Shown: positions 6,370 to 13,259 of the stretch, piece by piece
How the letters are laid out: every line of letters starts with the position of its first letter
Numbering within the stretch: position 1 is the first letter of the stretch
DNA from: Candidatus Bathyarchaeota archaeon
GTDB lineage: Archaea; Thermoproteota; Bathyarchaeia; Bathyarchaeales; Bathyarchaeaceae
Direction of reading: 5' to 3'
Length of the DNA: 23,228 nt
Assembly (NCBI GenBank): GCA_014859755.1
Contig: JACUTO010000006.1
Span: 1 to 23,228, forward strand
Made by a program: the position numbers and the translations under genes
The notes under the pieces: model-generated
Database searches by the model: none
Seen by the model: the letters and a program-made list of their open reading frames with translations, nothing else
Told to the model about the DNA's origin: nothing

Positions 6370-7473
6370 TCACCTGCGCAGGCCGCTCATATCTTTGCCT
6401 CTATCCTTAAGGAGGTTGGTCAGATAGTTCCGATATTCTGAAGGCTCGACTGTTTCATCTCTCCTTACCAAACGTATTGCATCTCCAGCACAGGTAGGGT
6501 AACAAACTCCACAACCGATACATCGATTCTTATCTACTTTGGCAAATTCTTTGTTTCTTTTGACGGTAATCGCATGCATTGGACAACGAATCGCACAAAT
6601 ACCGCAAGCTACACATTTCTCTGTATCAACTTCCGCGTAATAATTTGATTTTGCCAAAGCGTTTGGATGTTTAGCCTCATAGATTGACCGGAACCACATA
6701 CAACAATCATCACAGCAATTGCAAAGCACACTGACCCTTCCAGAGTGATTTTCCACCACATGAACTAATCCTTCTCGGTTTGCTTTCTTAAGGATCTGCA
6801 AAGTTTCCTCGACCGATATTCTCCTTCCAAGCCCATGCTTCACCATGTATCGCCCCATTGAGCCAAAATGAAGGCATACTTCCAAAGTATGTTTACACCC
6901 TTTGCCTGACAGCCTCGCAATAATCCTACAGGGACAGTGAGCGACCACATGGTAATCCCTAGCTTTCACGACTTCTACCGCATCCTCATAAGGCATAACC
7001 TGAGCCTCAGACGAGATCGCATCCCTTTCGGGTAATGTCCTCATAACAGGAGTGTTCCTATCGCCTACTTCATCGAGCCACACATCGGTCCAGTATTTAT
7101 CCCATAACGGAGCAAGTCTCTCTTGTCTACTGTCCTTGCCAAGTCCAGGCCAGAACGGTGTCTCAGCCCATCCTACGACGACGGGTAAAAGCCTATACAC
7201 CGTTTCACCATCCTTCTCATCTTTGAAGACAGTTCCTTTCTTAGCCATCTTATCGAGCGTAGCCTTTAGAGAATCTGTATCCTCGCCAATTTTTTTAGAA
7301 ATGTCCTTGAGTGTAAAAGACACTAGCGGAAGCTTTAGAGCGAATTCCGCTTCGTCTTCAGCGAACAATACGCGAAGGATTTCTTTCTCCTCATCGTCAA
7401 GGCCTTTAGGGATGCCTACAGGCGCCTTATTAAGCTTAGATCGTAGCATCTCATAAATTTCTAGATGATGCAT
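6370..7473 (-). CDS. Winged-helix/4Fe-4S ferredoxin fusion protein with extra Cys motifs
   Basis: A 367-residue protein in three parts. The N-terminal region (about 25-95) looks like a winged-helix domain with a TLKDISKKIG helix-turn-helix. The middle has HCPCR (C180, C182), C193, C200 and CNCCDDCC (C251, C253, C254, C257, C258). The C-terminus has two complete ferredoxin motifs: C287, C290, C293, C297 and C318, C321, C324, C328. The final motifs should bind two [4Fe-4S] clusters. The middle Cys set may bind another metal site, which is inference. Proteins of this layout occur in anaerobes but I know no assigned reaction. The start is ATG with GGGGGA upstream. Its start overlaps a 46-codon ORF by 13 nt, and the QueG-like gene follows. 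Confidence 0.8.
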   Translation of the reverse strand: MHHLEIYEMLRSKLNKAPVGIPKGLDDEEKEILRVLFAEDEAEFALKLPLVSFTLKDISKKIGEDTDSLKATLDKMAKKGTVFKDEKDGETVYRLLPVVVGWAETPFWPGLGKDSRQERLAPLWDKYWTDVWLDEVGDRNTPVMRTLPERDAISSEAQVMPYEDAVEVVKARDYHVVAHCPCRIIARLSGKGCKHTLEVCLHFGSMGRYMVKHGLGRRISVEETLQILKKANREGLVHVVENHSGRVSVLCNCCDDCCMWFRSIYEAKHPNALAKSNYYAEVDTEKCVACGICAIRCPMHAITVKRNKEFAKVDKNRCIGCGVCYPTCAGDAIRLVRRDETVEPSEYRNYLTNLLKDRGKDMSGLRR

Positions 7474-7601
7474 AGAAATTTCCCCCGACGTTTTTTCCAG
7501 CGCCGCGTGCGCAACTCTTTAAAAGCTGGATAACCTGCGACTCCAATAGGCATTTCTTTCGATGTTTCTATTAATGTATCATAAGGATTCGCTTTTACCA
7601 T
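7461..7601 (-). CDS. Small ORF of 46 residues overlapping the start of the Fe-S gene
   Basis: The minus strand from the ATG at 7601 reads MVKANPYDTLIETSKEMPIG, VAGYPAFKEL and then a strongly basic tail (RTRRWKKRRGKF) to a TAG. A good GAAGGTGAG ribosome binding site lies 4 nt upstream, and a TATA-like CTTATA lies about 45 nt further up. The ORF overlaps the ATG of the downstream Fe-S gene, a typical coupled arrangement. Against it, the basic tail starts at a GCGTGCGC tract, so the first 30 residues could be a truncated gene end. I recognise no family. Confidence 0.45.
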   Translation of the reverse strand: MVKANPYDTLIETSKEMPIGVAGYPAFKELRTRRWKKRRGKFLCII

Positions 7602-7803
7602 ACACTCACCTTCAAGTTTCTAGGCTATTTTTGAAAAACAGCTTACAGTATAAGAATTTTCCCCCATTACGCGCGCAAGGGTAAAACGTATTTACTTACG
7701 TATCTACAACCTTCTCCATCCATTTCAAAAATTAGAATTCAGCTAAAAATTTCGTGTTTTTCTCATTACCGATTTCAACATTCAAAGTTAACTCACAACC
7801 GAA
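7602..7803. other. Intergenic spacer with GC motif
   Basis: An AT-rich stretch with no gene I can support. It contains a minus-strand TATA-like CTTATACTG near 7645-7655, a CGCGCGC tract at 7670-7676 and two ACGTAT words at about 7688 and 7699. With the small ORF it makes up the 330-base gap between the Fe-S gene and the MBL-fold hydrolase. Confidence 0.4.
7670..7676. repeat. CGCGCGC intergenic motif, copy 3
   Basis: A seven-base GC alternation (ACGCGCGCAAGG in context) in the spacer between two minus-strand genes. Confidence 0.45.
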
Positions 7804-8505
7804 CTATACCAAGGTTAACTGTTCGTTGTCATGGGAGTAAATGTAAGCTGCATTCTTTATGCTTCTAAGCTTGTCTATGGACTTTAACGCTTGGTCAGCG
7901 CGATAGAGGACTCCGGGAATGTTTCTTTTCTCCAGATTTTCTCTAAGAGGCGCGGCGTCGCCGCAATATACGAAGTTCTTTCTCTCTCCTTTGATCAGAA
8001 CCGACTGATGCCCAATGGAGTGCCCAGGCGTAGGAACCAAAATTATGTTGTCGGTTAGTTGATGTTTTCCGCGTACGGTTACGTAATCAAGGTCTGCATC
8101 AAAAAATTTTCTGAGGTATGCTGCCTTTTGGAATCTGTCTGGGGCGTAGGCGTAGCGTAGCTCTTCAGCTTGCACATAGAATTTTGCGTTCGAGAATAAC
8201 GCGTTGTTGCCGCAGTGATCGAAGTGAAGATGCGTGTTAATCACCAAAGTAATCTCTTCTGGCTTTATTCTGTGCTTCTGAAGCTGCGCCCTGAGCGCCT
8301 GATCCGGCTTCCTCTTTACGGTATGGAACTTTCTATACGCCTCCGGAAGGTCTCCAATTCCAGTTTCTACGAGAATCTTCTCCTTGCCATCTATGATTAA
8401 CAGAGGCTTCAGAGCTGCCTCGTAGATTTGCCCTTGATACTTCGTGTATACGAGGAAGCTTTTGTCCAGGGTGAAGTATCCGTCGCTTAGGAGGTGCAAA
8501 TCCAT
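7804..8505 (-). CDS. Metallo-beta-lactamase-fold hydrolase (lactonase-like)
   Basis: A 233-residue MBL-fold protein. The metal site is complete: HLHFDH (H92, H94, D96, H97), the PTPGHS histidine (H162), the GDAAP aspartate (D183) and a final SHD histidine (H225), which is a two-zinc pattern. The arrangement resembles N-acyl-homoserine-lactone lactonase and related lactone or ester hydrolases, but that subfamily is broad and the substrate is unknown. I place the start at the ATG at 8505 because GGTGAT precedes it; an upstream in-frame ATG at 8517 has no ribosome binding site and would add four residues. The HAD phosphatase gene ends just upstream on the same strand, so the two are probably one unit. 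Confidence 0.82.
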   Translation of the reverse strand: MDLHLLSDGYFTLDKSFLVYTKYQGQIYEAALKPLLIIDGKEKILVETGIGDLPEAYRKFHTVKRKPDQALRAQLQKHRIKPEEITLVINTHLHFDHCGNNALFSNAKFYVQAEELRYAYAPDRFQKAAYLRKFFDADLDYVTVRGKHQLTDNIILVPTPGHSIGHQSVLIKGERKNFVYCGDAAPLRENLEKRNIPGVLYRADQALKSIDKLRSIKNAAYIYSHDNEQLTLV

Positions 8506-8526
8506 TTTAATCACCATGTTATATTT

Positions 8527-9210
8527 TCAATTTTTCGTGTTAAGCTTTTGCAATAGACTGGGGATATCTGTGGATGAGGAGGCTAGGTAGTCTGCGCCAG
8601 CGCGGGTTAATTCTTCTATAGAGGAGAAACCGGTTGTCACACCCACAGCGAGAACCTTAAGCCGGCGAGCGCATTCCATGTCTCTAACGCTGTCTCCAAT
8701 CACGATGGCTTCCTCAGGCCTAACCTTCAAGGCTTTCAACACAGCCTCTAGGTGGACTGGATCAGGCTTAACCGCCAAAACAGACTCGCGGGTGATTATG
8801 GCGTCGAAGAACTGCCTCAGACGGAAGCGTCTAAGAATGTGGTTCGTTGATTTTTCGCCGTTTGCAGTGAAAATAGCAATTTTTAGTTTCATTTCCCTCA
8901 AAGTCTTGAGGGTTTCTAAGATGCCTAGGATCAGATTGGTCTCACGAGCCGCTTTCGCCTCGTAGCGTTCCACTACTGCGATCACTTTTTCCTTGAGTTT
9001 CACGAATTCCTGTTCTCCCTTACCATTTTCTTTCATGCGTTTCTCTACCTTTTTCAACGTGACGAATAGGCTTTCATTTACCGAGAGGAGAGAGCTAGGG
9101 AGGTTCTGTCGGGTGAGGAGACGTATGACTTCTGCCCTAGCAGCTTTGAAATCTATGTTGAAATCTACAATGGTTCCGTCAAGGTCGAAGATTACAGCCT
9201 TGATCGTCAA
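8527..9210 (-). CDS. HAD-superfamily phosphatase (phosphoglycolate phosphatase-like)
   Basis: A 227-residue HAD hydrolase with all four motifs: DLDGT (D9 nucleophile, D11 acid), T115 in IFTANG, K148 in AVKPDP, and GDSVRD (D173, D177). The helical cap between motifs I and II (about 15-105) places it with the phosphoglycolate phosphatase/beta-phosphoglucomutase type. It should remove phosphate from a small metabolite; the substrate cannot be read from the sequence. The start is TTG because DLDGT begins only eight codons later and no ATG or GTG precedes it in frame at a sensible distance; the ribosome binding site is weak. Confidence 0.85.
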   Translation of the reverse strand: MTIKAVIFDLDGTIVDFNIDFKAARAEVIRLLTRQNLPSSLLSVNESLFVTLKKVEKRMKENGKGEQEFVKLKEKVIAVVERYEAKAARETNLILGILETLKTLREMKLKIAIFTANGEKSTNHILRRFRLRQFFDAIITRESVLAVKPDPVHLEAVLKALKVRPEEAIVIGDSVRDMECARRLKVLAVGVTTGFSSIEELTRAGADYLASSSTDIPSLLQKLNTKN

Positions 9211-9255
9211 TGTTTACCAGCCCAGCTTTGATTCTAAATTAGAGGTTACCGGCTT

Positions 9256-9271
9256 CGTAAAATGATTTACG
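9256..9271. promoter_or_regulatory. Short dyad in a divergent promoter region
   Basis: CGTAAA-ATGA-TTTACG is a perfect six-base inverted repeat with a 4-nt centre, lying between the divergent HAD and helix-turn-helix genes. It could be an operator; a chance palindrome is also possible. Confidence 0.25.
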
Positions 9272-9353
9272 GTTTCAGAATCTTCGTAGAGTCGAGGGAT
9301 TTAATGAAAAATTAATTGAGGATGGAAACTGTAAGATTAAAGAAGGGACGCGC

Positions 9354-9593
9354 ATGAGTCTGGAGGAATATGTGAGTAATCCGCTCTGGCCTCTTCTTGT
9401 AGAGACCGTTCACACCATGATTATGTATCCTCATCACAAGGCTTACGCAAGAGACGTCGTTCTCCACGAACAACCCAACGCGACTGCACAGGAATTGGCG
9501 ATAAAACTAGGCATACCTCTTGGTGAAGCCCTCGTCATTCTATGCGAACTTCGAAAAACAAAACCAGAAGGCAAAAACGCCAGCCAAACTTGA
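9354..9593 (+). CDS. Small helix-turn-helix protein
   Basis: A 79-residue protein. The C-terminal half (about 42-68) reads like a winged-helix recognition region: NATAQELAIKLGIPLGEAL, then VILCEL. The N-terminal half is helical with PLWPLLVETVHTMIMYPHH. It looks like a small archaeal DNA-binding or protein-interaction domain, but I cannot name the family. The ATG start is preceded by AGAAGGGA. It is divergent from the HAD/MBL-fold unit and could regulate it, which is inference. Confidence 0.6.
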   Translation: MSLEEYVSNPLWPLLVETVHTMIMYPHHKAYARDVVLHEQPNATAQELAIKLGIPLGEALVILCELRKTKPEGKNASQT

Positions 9594-9636
9594 TGCTGAT
9601 GAAACAACCGCGAAAGCAGTAGATGGCAGGCGTTTT

Positions 9637-9673
9637 ACGAGAAGATTTCCTTATTCTTAATATGTATTCTCGT
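9637..9673. repeat. Seven-base inverted repeat in the spacer
   Basis: ACGAGAA (9637-9643) and TTCTCGT (9667-9673) form a perfect inverted repeat with a 23-base loop, between the helix-turn-helix gene and the small membrane protein gene. It may be a weak hairpin at the 3' end of the first gene or an operator for the second. Confidence 0.25.
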
Positions 9674-9720
9674 TTCGCAAAGTCTTTCTACAAGGGATAA
9701 ACGATTAAAACTTTGCAAAA

Positions 9721-9927
9721 GTGATTAGCTTGCGTCTAAGCGCAATCGTAGTAGCCAGCCTTCTGGTTTTCATAGGTTTCGCCTTATTTTTTTATGGAAC
9801 ATCTATGACGAATCCAAGAAGCGTTCTTTCTGGCTCATACATTGTCGTGATAGGTATTTTTCTTGCCATAGCCGGTTTTCTAATGTTAGTGTCTCATGTA
9901 TTTCGTGGACGCTCAATGTTCTATTAA
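9721..9927 (+). CDS. Small two-helix membrane protein
   Basis: A 68-residue protein with two hydrophobic spans (about 7-26 and 38-59), joined by a short polar loop (GTSMTNPRSVLSG) and ending in a basic tail (HVFRGRSMFY). No family is recognised. The start is GTG at 9721; a TATA-like GATTAAAAC lies about 22-25 nt upstream and no ribosome binding site is visible, which fits a leaderless transcript. The TTG at 9730 is a possible alternative. The gene is convergent with tupC, with only 17 bases between. Confidence 0.5.
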   Translation: MISLRLSAIVVASLLVFIGFALFFYGTSMTNPRSVLSGSYIVVIGIFLAIAGFLMLVSHVFRGRSMFY

Positions 9928-9944
9928 AACGTGAAATTTGAACC

Positions 9945-11006
9945 CTAAATTAGGTGAACTGATGAGGCTTTGAAAGTAAGGAAGACGGTAGAGCCGACGT
10001 TTAGCCGCATTTCAACGAAGGATCGTTTTGTAATTTGAACGACAAACTCCTTTCCCGCATCGACCCTCAACTTTACCACTGGCCCAAAATCTGAAACCTC
10101 AACTATCTTTCCTTCGAACACGTTTCTCGCGCTGGAAGACATAGTTTTCTTCGAAACGATTATGTCTTCTGGTCTAACGAAAACTGTGACCTTTCCAGAT
10201 TTTTTTAAGGCGGCTTCTATTTCTACTCCGTCGTCAACCGCTATAACTGAAGTCCCTTCTCGAAGAATTTTTGAGTTGCCAGAAAAAACGTTTTCGAGTC
10301 TTGCAAAGCTTGCCAAGTTTATCGATGGACCTCTAAGAATTTCTTGAGGCGCACCAACCTGCGCCATTTTACCTCCAAGAAGCAGAGCAACTCGGTTGGT
10401 TAGAGTTTCCGCTTGAAACAGGTTGTGGGTGGCCATGACTACGGTTGTGTTGAAATCACGGTTGACGCGGGAAATGGTTTCTTCGATGATGGAAACGTTT
10501 TTGGGGTCCAGATTCGCTGTTGGTTCATCTAAGAGTAGAAGTTTTGTGTTCAGTGCAAGGGCTCTGGCGAGGGAAACCCTCTGTTGTTCTCCGCCGGAAA
10601 GTTTTTTTGCAAGACGTTTCTCGTATCCCGCAAGTTTTACCAGACTCAGGGCTTCTTTGACTTTTTCTTCGGTTTCTTTTTTTGAGTAGCCTCTTAGCTT
10701 AAGTCCGTAGGCAATGTTTTTGTAGACTGTTGTGTTGAAGATGGTTGTTTTCTGAAAAACCATGGTGCTTTTCTTTCTAGCTTGACTTCTGTTGCTGTTG
10801 TTGATTATATTGCCATCGAAGAACACCTCTCCGCTGGTTGGTTCGTCGATGGAAGCCATTATCTTGAGCATAGTTGTCTTTCCAGATCCGTTGGGACCTA
10901 GAACCGTGAAGATTTCGTTTTCCATGATCTCCAAGCTGGCGCCGTCTAGGGCGGTTATTTCTCCGTAGCATTTTGTGACGTCTTTGAGTTTCATCAGCCA
11001 TTTCAT
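9945..11006 (-). CDS. tupC: Tungstate-type ABC transporter ATP-binding protein
   Basis: A 353-residue ABC ATPase of the oxyanion importer class. It has Walker A GPNGSGKTT (37-45), a Q-loop at Q85, signature LSGGEQQR (136-143), Walker B LLLLDEP (156-162) and an H-loop in ATHN. The C-terminal part (about 270-353) resembles the TOBE regulatory domain found in molybdate, tungstate and sulfate importers. It powers uptake through the permease encoded just upstream. Its ATG overlaps the permease stop (ATGA), so translation is coupled. Tungstate rather than molybdate is assigned from the binding protein, not from this subunit. Confidence 0.85.
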   Translation of the reverse strand: MKWLMKLKDVTKCYGEITALDGASLEIMENEIFTVLGPNGSGKTTMLKIMASIDEPTSGEVFFDGNIINNSNRSQARKKSTMVFQKTTIFNTTVYKNIAYGLKLRGYSKKETEEKVKEALSLVKLAGYEKRLAKKLSGGEQQRVSLARALALNTKLLLLDEPTANLDPKNVSIIEETISRVNRDFNTTVVMATHNLFQAETLTNRVALLLGGKMAQVGAPQEILRGPSINLASFARLENVFSGNSKILREGTSVIAVDDGVEIEAALKKSGKVTVFVRPEDIIVSKKTMSSSARNVFEGKIVEVSDFGPVVKLRVDAGKEFVVQITKRSFVEMRLNVGSTVFLTFKASSVHLI

Positions 11007-11656
11007 TTTATTCGTCTCTGAAGCAGATTTGTGAGTATAGTGATGGTAAAAACTATTGCCAAAAGTATGATCATCAGCTGAATGCTGTATTCTATGTTTC
11101 CTCTATTAACTTCCATCGCTATGACTGTTGTCAACACCTGTGTCTCTCCTCGAAGGTTTGCGCCAACGGCAAGGGCAACTCCCAATTCAGCTATGGCTCT
11201 GTTAAAGCTCGCTATGATGGCTAATACGACTCCGCCAATTGATTCTCTAAGAACTGTGAGGGAAGCCTCCACCTCCGAGGCTCCCAAAGTTTTTGCCAAG
11301 TTTTTTATCTCTGGGTCTACGGATTCTACGGCGCTGGTTGTTAGGCTAACTATTATGGGGGTTACAAGGATTGCTTGACCTATTATTATGGCTTGAGGGC
11401 TTGGGAAGAGGTGGAGAAAGCCTAGGGCTCCGGATCTGGAGAAGAGAAGGTAGAGGATTAGTCCTAGGGCTACGGTGGGCATCCCAAGTAACGCGTTGAA
11501 TGTTCCTTTTACTAGCTGTTTTCCGGGAAAGGTTTTCATGCCGACGATTATGCCTAATGGAAGACTCCATAAAACTGATAGCAGCGTGGCTGTTCCAGAT
11601 ATGTGGAGAGACCTGATGGTTATCTGAAATATTGGGTCTTGAAGAAACTCCCACAT
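11003..11656 (-). CDS. tupB: Tungstate-type ABC transporter permease
   Basis: A 217-residue integral membrane protein with about five hydrophobic spans and a BPD-type EAA loop around KTLGASEVEASLTVLRES, where the ATPase docks. Length and organisation fit TupB, which acts as a homodimer. The ATG start lies 18 bases after the tupA stop, and the gene shares four bases with tupC. The three genes are therefore one transcription unit. Confidence 0.85.
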   Translation of the reverse strand: MWEFLQDPIFQITIRSLHISGTATLLSVLWSLPLGIIVGMKTFPGKQLVKGTFNALLGMPTVALGLILYLLFSRSGALGFLHLFPSPQAIIIGQAILVTPIIVSLTTSAVESVDPEIKNLAKTLGASEVEASLTVLRESIGGVVLAIIASFNRAIAELGVALAVGANLRGETQVLTTVIAMEVNRGNIEYSIQLMIILLAIVFTITILTNLLQRRIK

Positions 11657-11674
11657 CGTTTGAACACCACACTG

Positions 11675-12652
11675 TTAGGTGTAAAGTTCGGGATGGTTGC
11701 CCCAGTACTCTGGAGGACATTCGTATCCGTCAAAGAAGGCATAGTTTCTTATCCATTGAGCAATAGTTGGGTCTGTGTTCTTTTTTAGAAGGTTGACCGC
11801 CGGATAGAAGAGACTCTGACCATACACATCTTTGCCGAAGTTGGCGATTATCTCTTGCCCCTCTTCTGATATGAGGAATTCTATGAAAGTGATGGCGTCG
11901 TCAAAGTTTATGTGGGAATGTTTCGTTCGATTGCCAGCAATGGCGCTGTAGACGTTTAGCAGTTCCTCTCCTTGAGTTACCAAAGTTTTCAACGAAATTA
12001 TTCCGTCTTTGTGGTATTTGAGGTAGGTGCCCATGTCTGCCAAGGTGTAGGCGTCAAGATTGTCGGCGACCTGCAACGTTTTTCCCATTCCAGCTCCGGC
12101 TTCCACATACCAACTTTCATCTCGTAGTGTGGACCAGTCAACACGAGCAACGGTCCACAACTCTTTCTCCTTGATATGAGTCCCAGAATCGTCTCCCCTT
12201 GAAACCCATTTTGCGCCTTTGTTTCTTCCAGCGTTCACAATGTTCGACAGAGCTTGGGTGGGAGACAGATCTTTTATGTTTGCGGGGTCTGCTTCTGGTC
12301 CTACTATGGCAAAGAAATTGTAGGCTACGATTTTTCTGCAGGTTCCGTATCCGCCTTCCAGAAACGTCAGTTCCTTTGATGGTGCGTGTACCAGGATCAT
12401 GTCGGCGTCTCCTCTCTGGGCGTGGGTTATAGCTAGACCAGTTCCCACGGATATGAAGTATACGTCTACGGGATATTTCACTTCGAACTGGTCTTCGATG
12501 GTGTCGAGGAGTTCGGTGTCGTAGAGGCTGGTGGTGGTGGAAATCACGAGTTTCTTCTTTGAGGCATCTCCAACGAAAAGGGTGGTTCCGGCAACCGAGA
12601 CAACAGCGACGAGGACGAGGGAAATTATCCAGATTACAATGTTCCTCTGCAT
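11675..12652 (-). CDS. tupA: Tungstate-binding protein of an ABC importer
   Basis: A 325-residue substrate-binding protein. An N-terminal hydrophobic segment (about 5-27) serves as a membrane anchor or signal. No lipobox cysteine is seen, so a transmembrane anchor is more likely. The TupA-type anion motifs are clear: TTTS (39-42), VHAP (88-91) and SRGDDSGTH (151-159). These motifs distinguish TupA from ModA- and WtpA-type proteins in my reading. It should capture tungstate outside the cell and deliver it to the permease. The ATG start has CGAGGTTTTAGA upstream. It is first in the operon, directly after the promoter dyad. Molybdate binding cannot be excluded. Confidence 0.85.
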   Translation of the reverse strand: MQRNIVIWIISLVLVAVVSVAGTTLFVGDASKKKLVISTTTSLYDTELLDTIEDQFEVKYPVDVYFISVGTGLAITHAQRGDADMILVHAPSKELTFLEGGYGTCRKIVAYNFFAIVGPEADPANIKDLSPTQALSNIVNAGRNKGAKWVSRGDDSGTHIKEKELWTVARVDWSTLRDESWYVEAGAGMGKTLQVADNLDAYTLADMGTYLKYHKDGIISLKTLVTQGEELLNVYSAIAGNRTKHSHINFDDAITFIEFLISEEGQEIIANFGKDVYGQSLFYPAVNLLKKNTDPTIAQWIRNYAFFDGYECPPEYWGNHPELYT

Positions 12653-12662
12653 TCTAAAACCT

Positions 12663-12714
12663 CGTTATGTTTGACCATACCTATCGGGATCGAAACATCC
12701 ATATATACATAACG
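12663..12714 (-). promoter_or_regulatory. tup operon promoter with a flanking dyad
   Basis: On the minus strand a TATA-like TATGTATATATGG lies about 45-60 nt upstream of the tupA ATG. CGTTATGT (12663-12670) and ACATAACG (12707-12714) form a perfect eight-base inverted repeat; one arm overlaps the TATA region and the other lies just before the ribosome binding site. The layout is what an operator pair for a metal-sensing repressor could look like. Confidence 0.4.
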
Positions 12715-13199
12715 GTATTCTCCATCGAGACCTTGGTTTCTCTTCGGAACCCATCGACCGCGGAAAAAGAACTTGGCGACGGAGAAATAGCGTCCGATGT
12801 AGATCCCTTAGTTCTTTTAAATACCCCTAACGTTCTCGCCAAATCGGGATATGAAAAGGTAACTATTAAGTTTCTTTGGGTCAGCGCAGGTTAGTGTAGA
12901 CGTCACAGCAAAGGCTCCAACCGTCGCCGCACATCATCCCAAACACCCGAATACAAAACATTATATTTATTCTTTTTGACGTGCGCCCTCAGTGAGTACT
13001 ACCAAAAATAGACACCGACAATTGCAGTATAGAACTGTTTAAAAAAGGGTCAAAGGATTTGACTAAAAAATGATTGAAGACCAACACGATAAAGAAGGTG
13101 AAAACGAAGGGAGGGAGAAGAATGGTAACTTTCCCAGAATAGTTGCACACCCTTGTCTTTTTGCTCTCACTTTTAACAATCTGTTTTTGTCTCAATTAA
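12715..13199. other. Long intergenic region without a supported gene
   Basis: Part of the 607-base gap between divergent tupA and rli. ORFs on both strands here lack ribosome binding sites or credible composition. TATA-like words occur at 12815-12823 (TTTTAAATA), 12961-12970 (TTATATTTAT) and 13037-13046 (GTTTAAAAAA), so an unannotated small RNA is possible, but I could not recognise a tRNA, snoRNA or other fold. Confidence 0.4.
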
Positions 13200-13201
13200 A
13201 A

Positions 13202-13244
13202 GATTTAAGTTTATTATTCTCTATCACCAATTTTACATTGATAG
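13202..13244 (+). promoter_or_regulatory. Putative promoter and dyad upstream of rli
   Basis: GATTTAAG (13202-13209) is a TATA-like box about 50 nt before the ATG. CTATCA (13221-13226) and TGATAG (13239-13244) form a six-base inverted repeat around the expected transcription start. Confidence 0.3.
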
Positions 13245-13259
13245 GTGCGTAGGAAAAAC

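Noticed and set aside
9322..9357. 12-codon frame overlapping the start of the helix-turn-helix gene with ATGA
   Set aside because: GAGG touches the ATG directly with no spacer, and the length is easily reached by chance.
9594..9640. CTGATGA word after the helix-turn-helix gene as a possible C/D-box RNA
   Set aside because: No matching D box or C'/D' pair at sensible spacing was found.
12667..12894. 75-codon plus-strand ORF in the tupA-rli gap
   Set aside because: It has no ribosome binding site, runs through the tup promoter region and its predicted protein shows no coherent structure.
13070..13252. 60-codon plus-strand ORF just before rli
   Set aside because: A TATA-like word about 28 nt upstream would allow a leaderless gene, but the ORF covers the rli promoter, and its second half is low-complexity hydrophobic sequence from AT-rich DNA.
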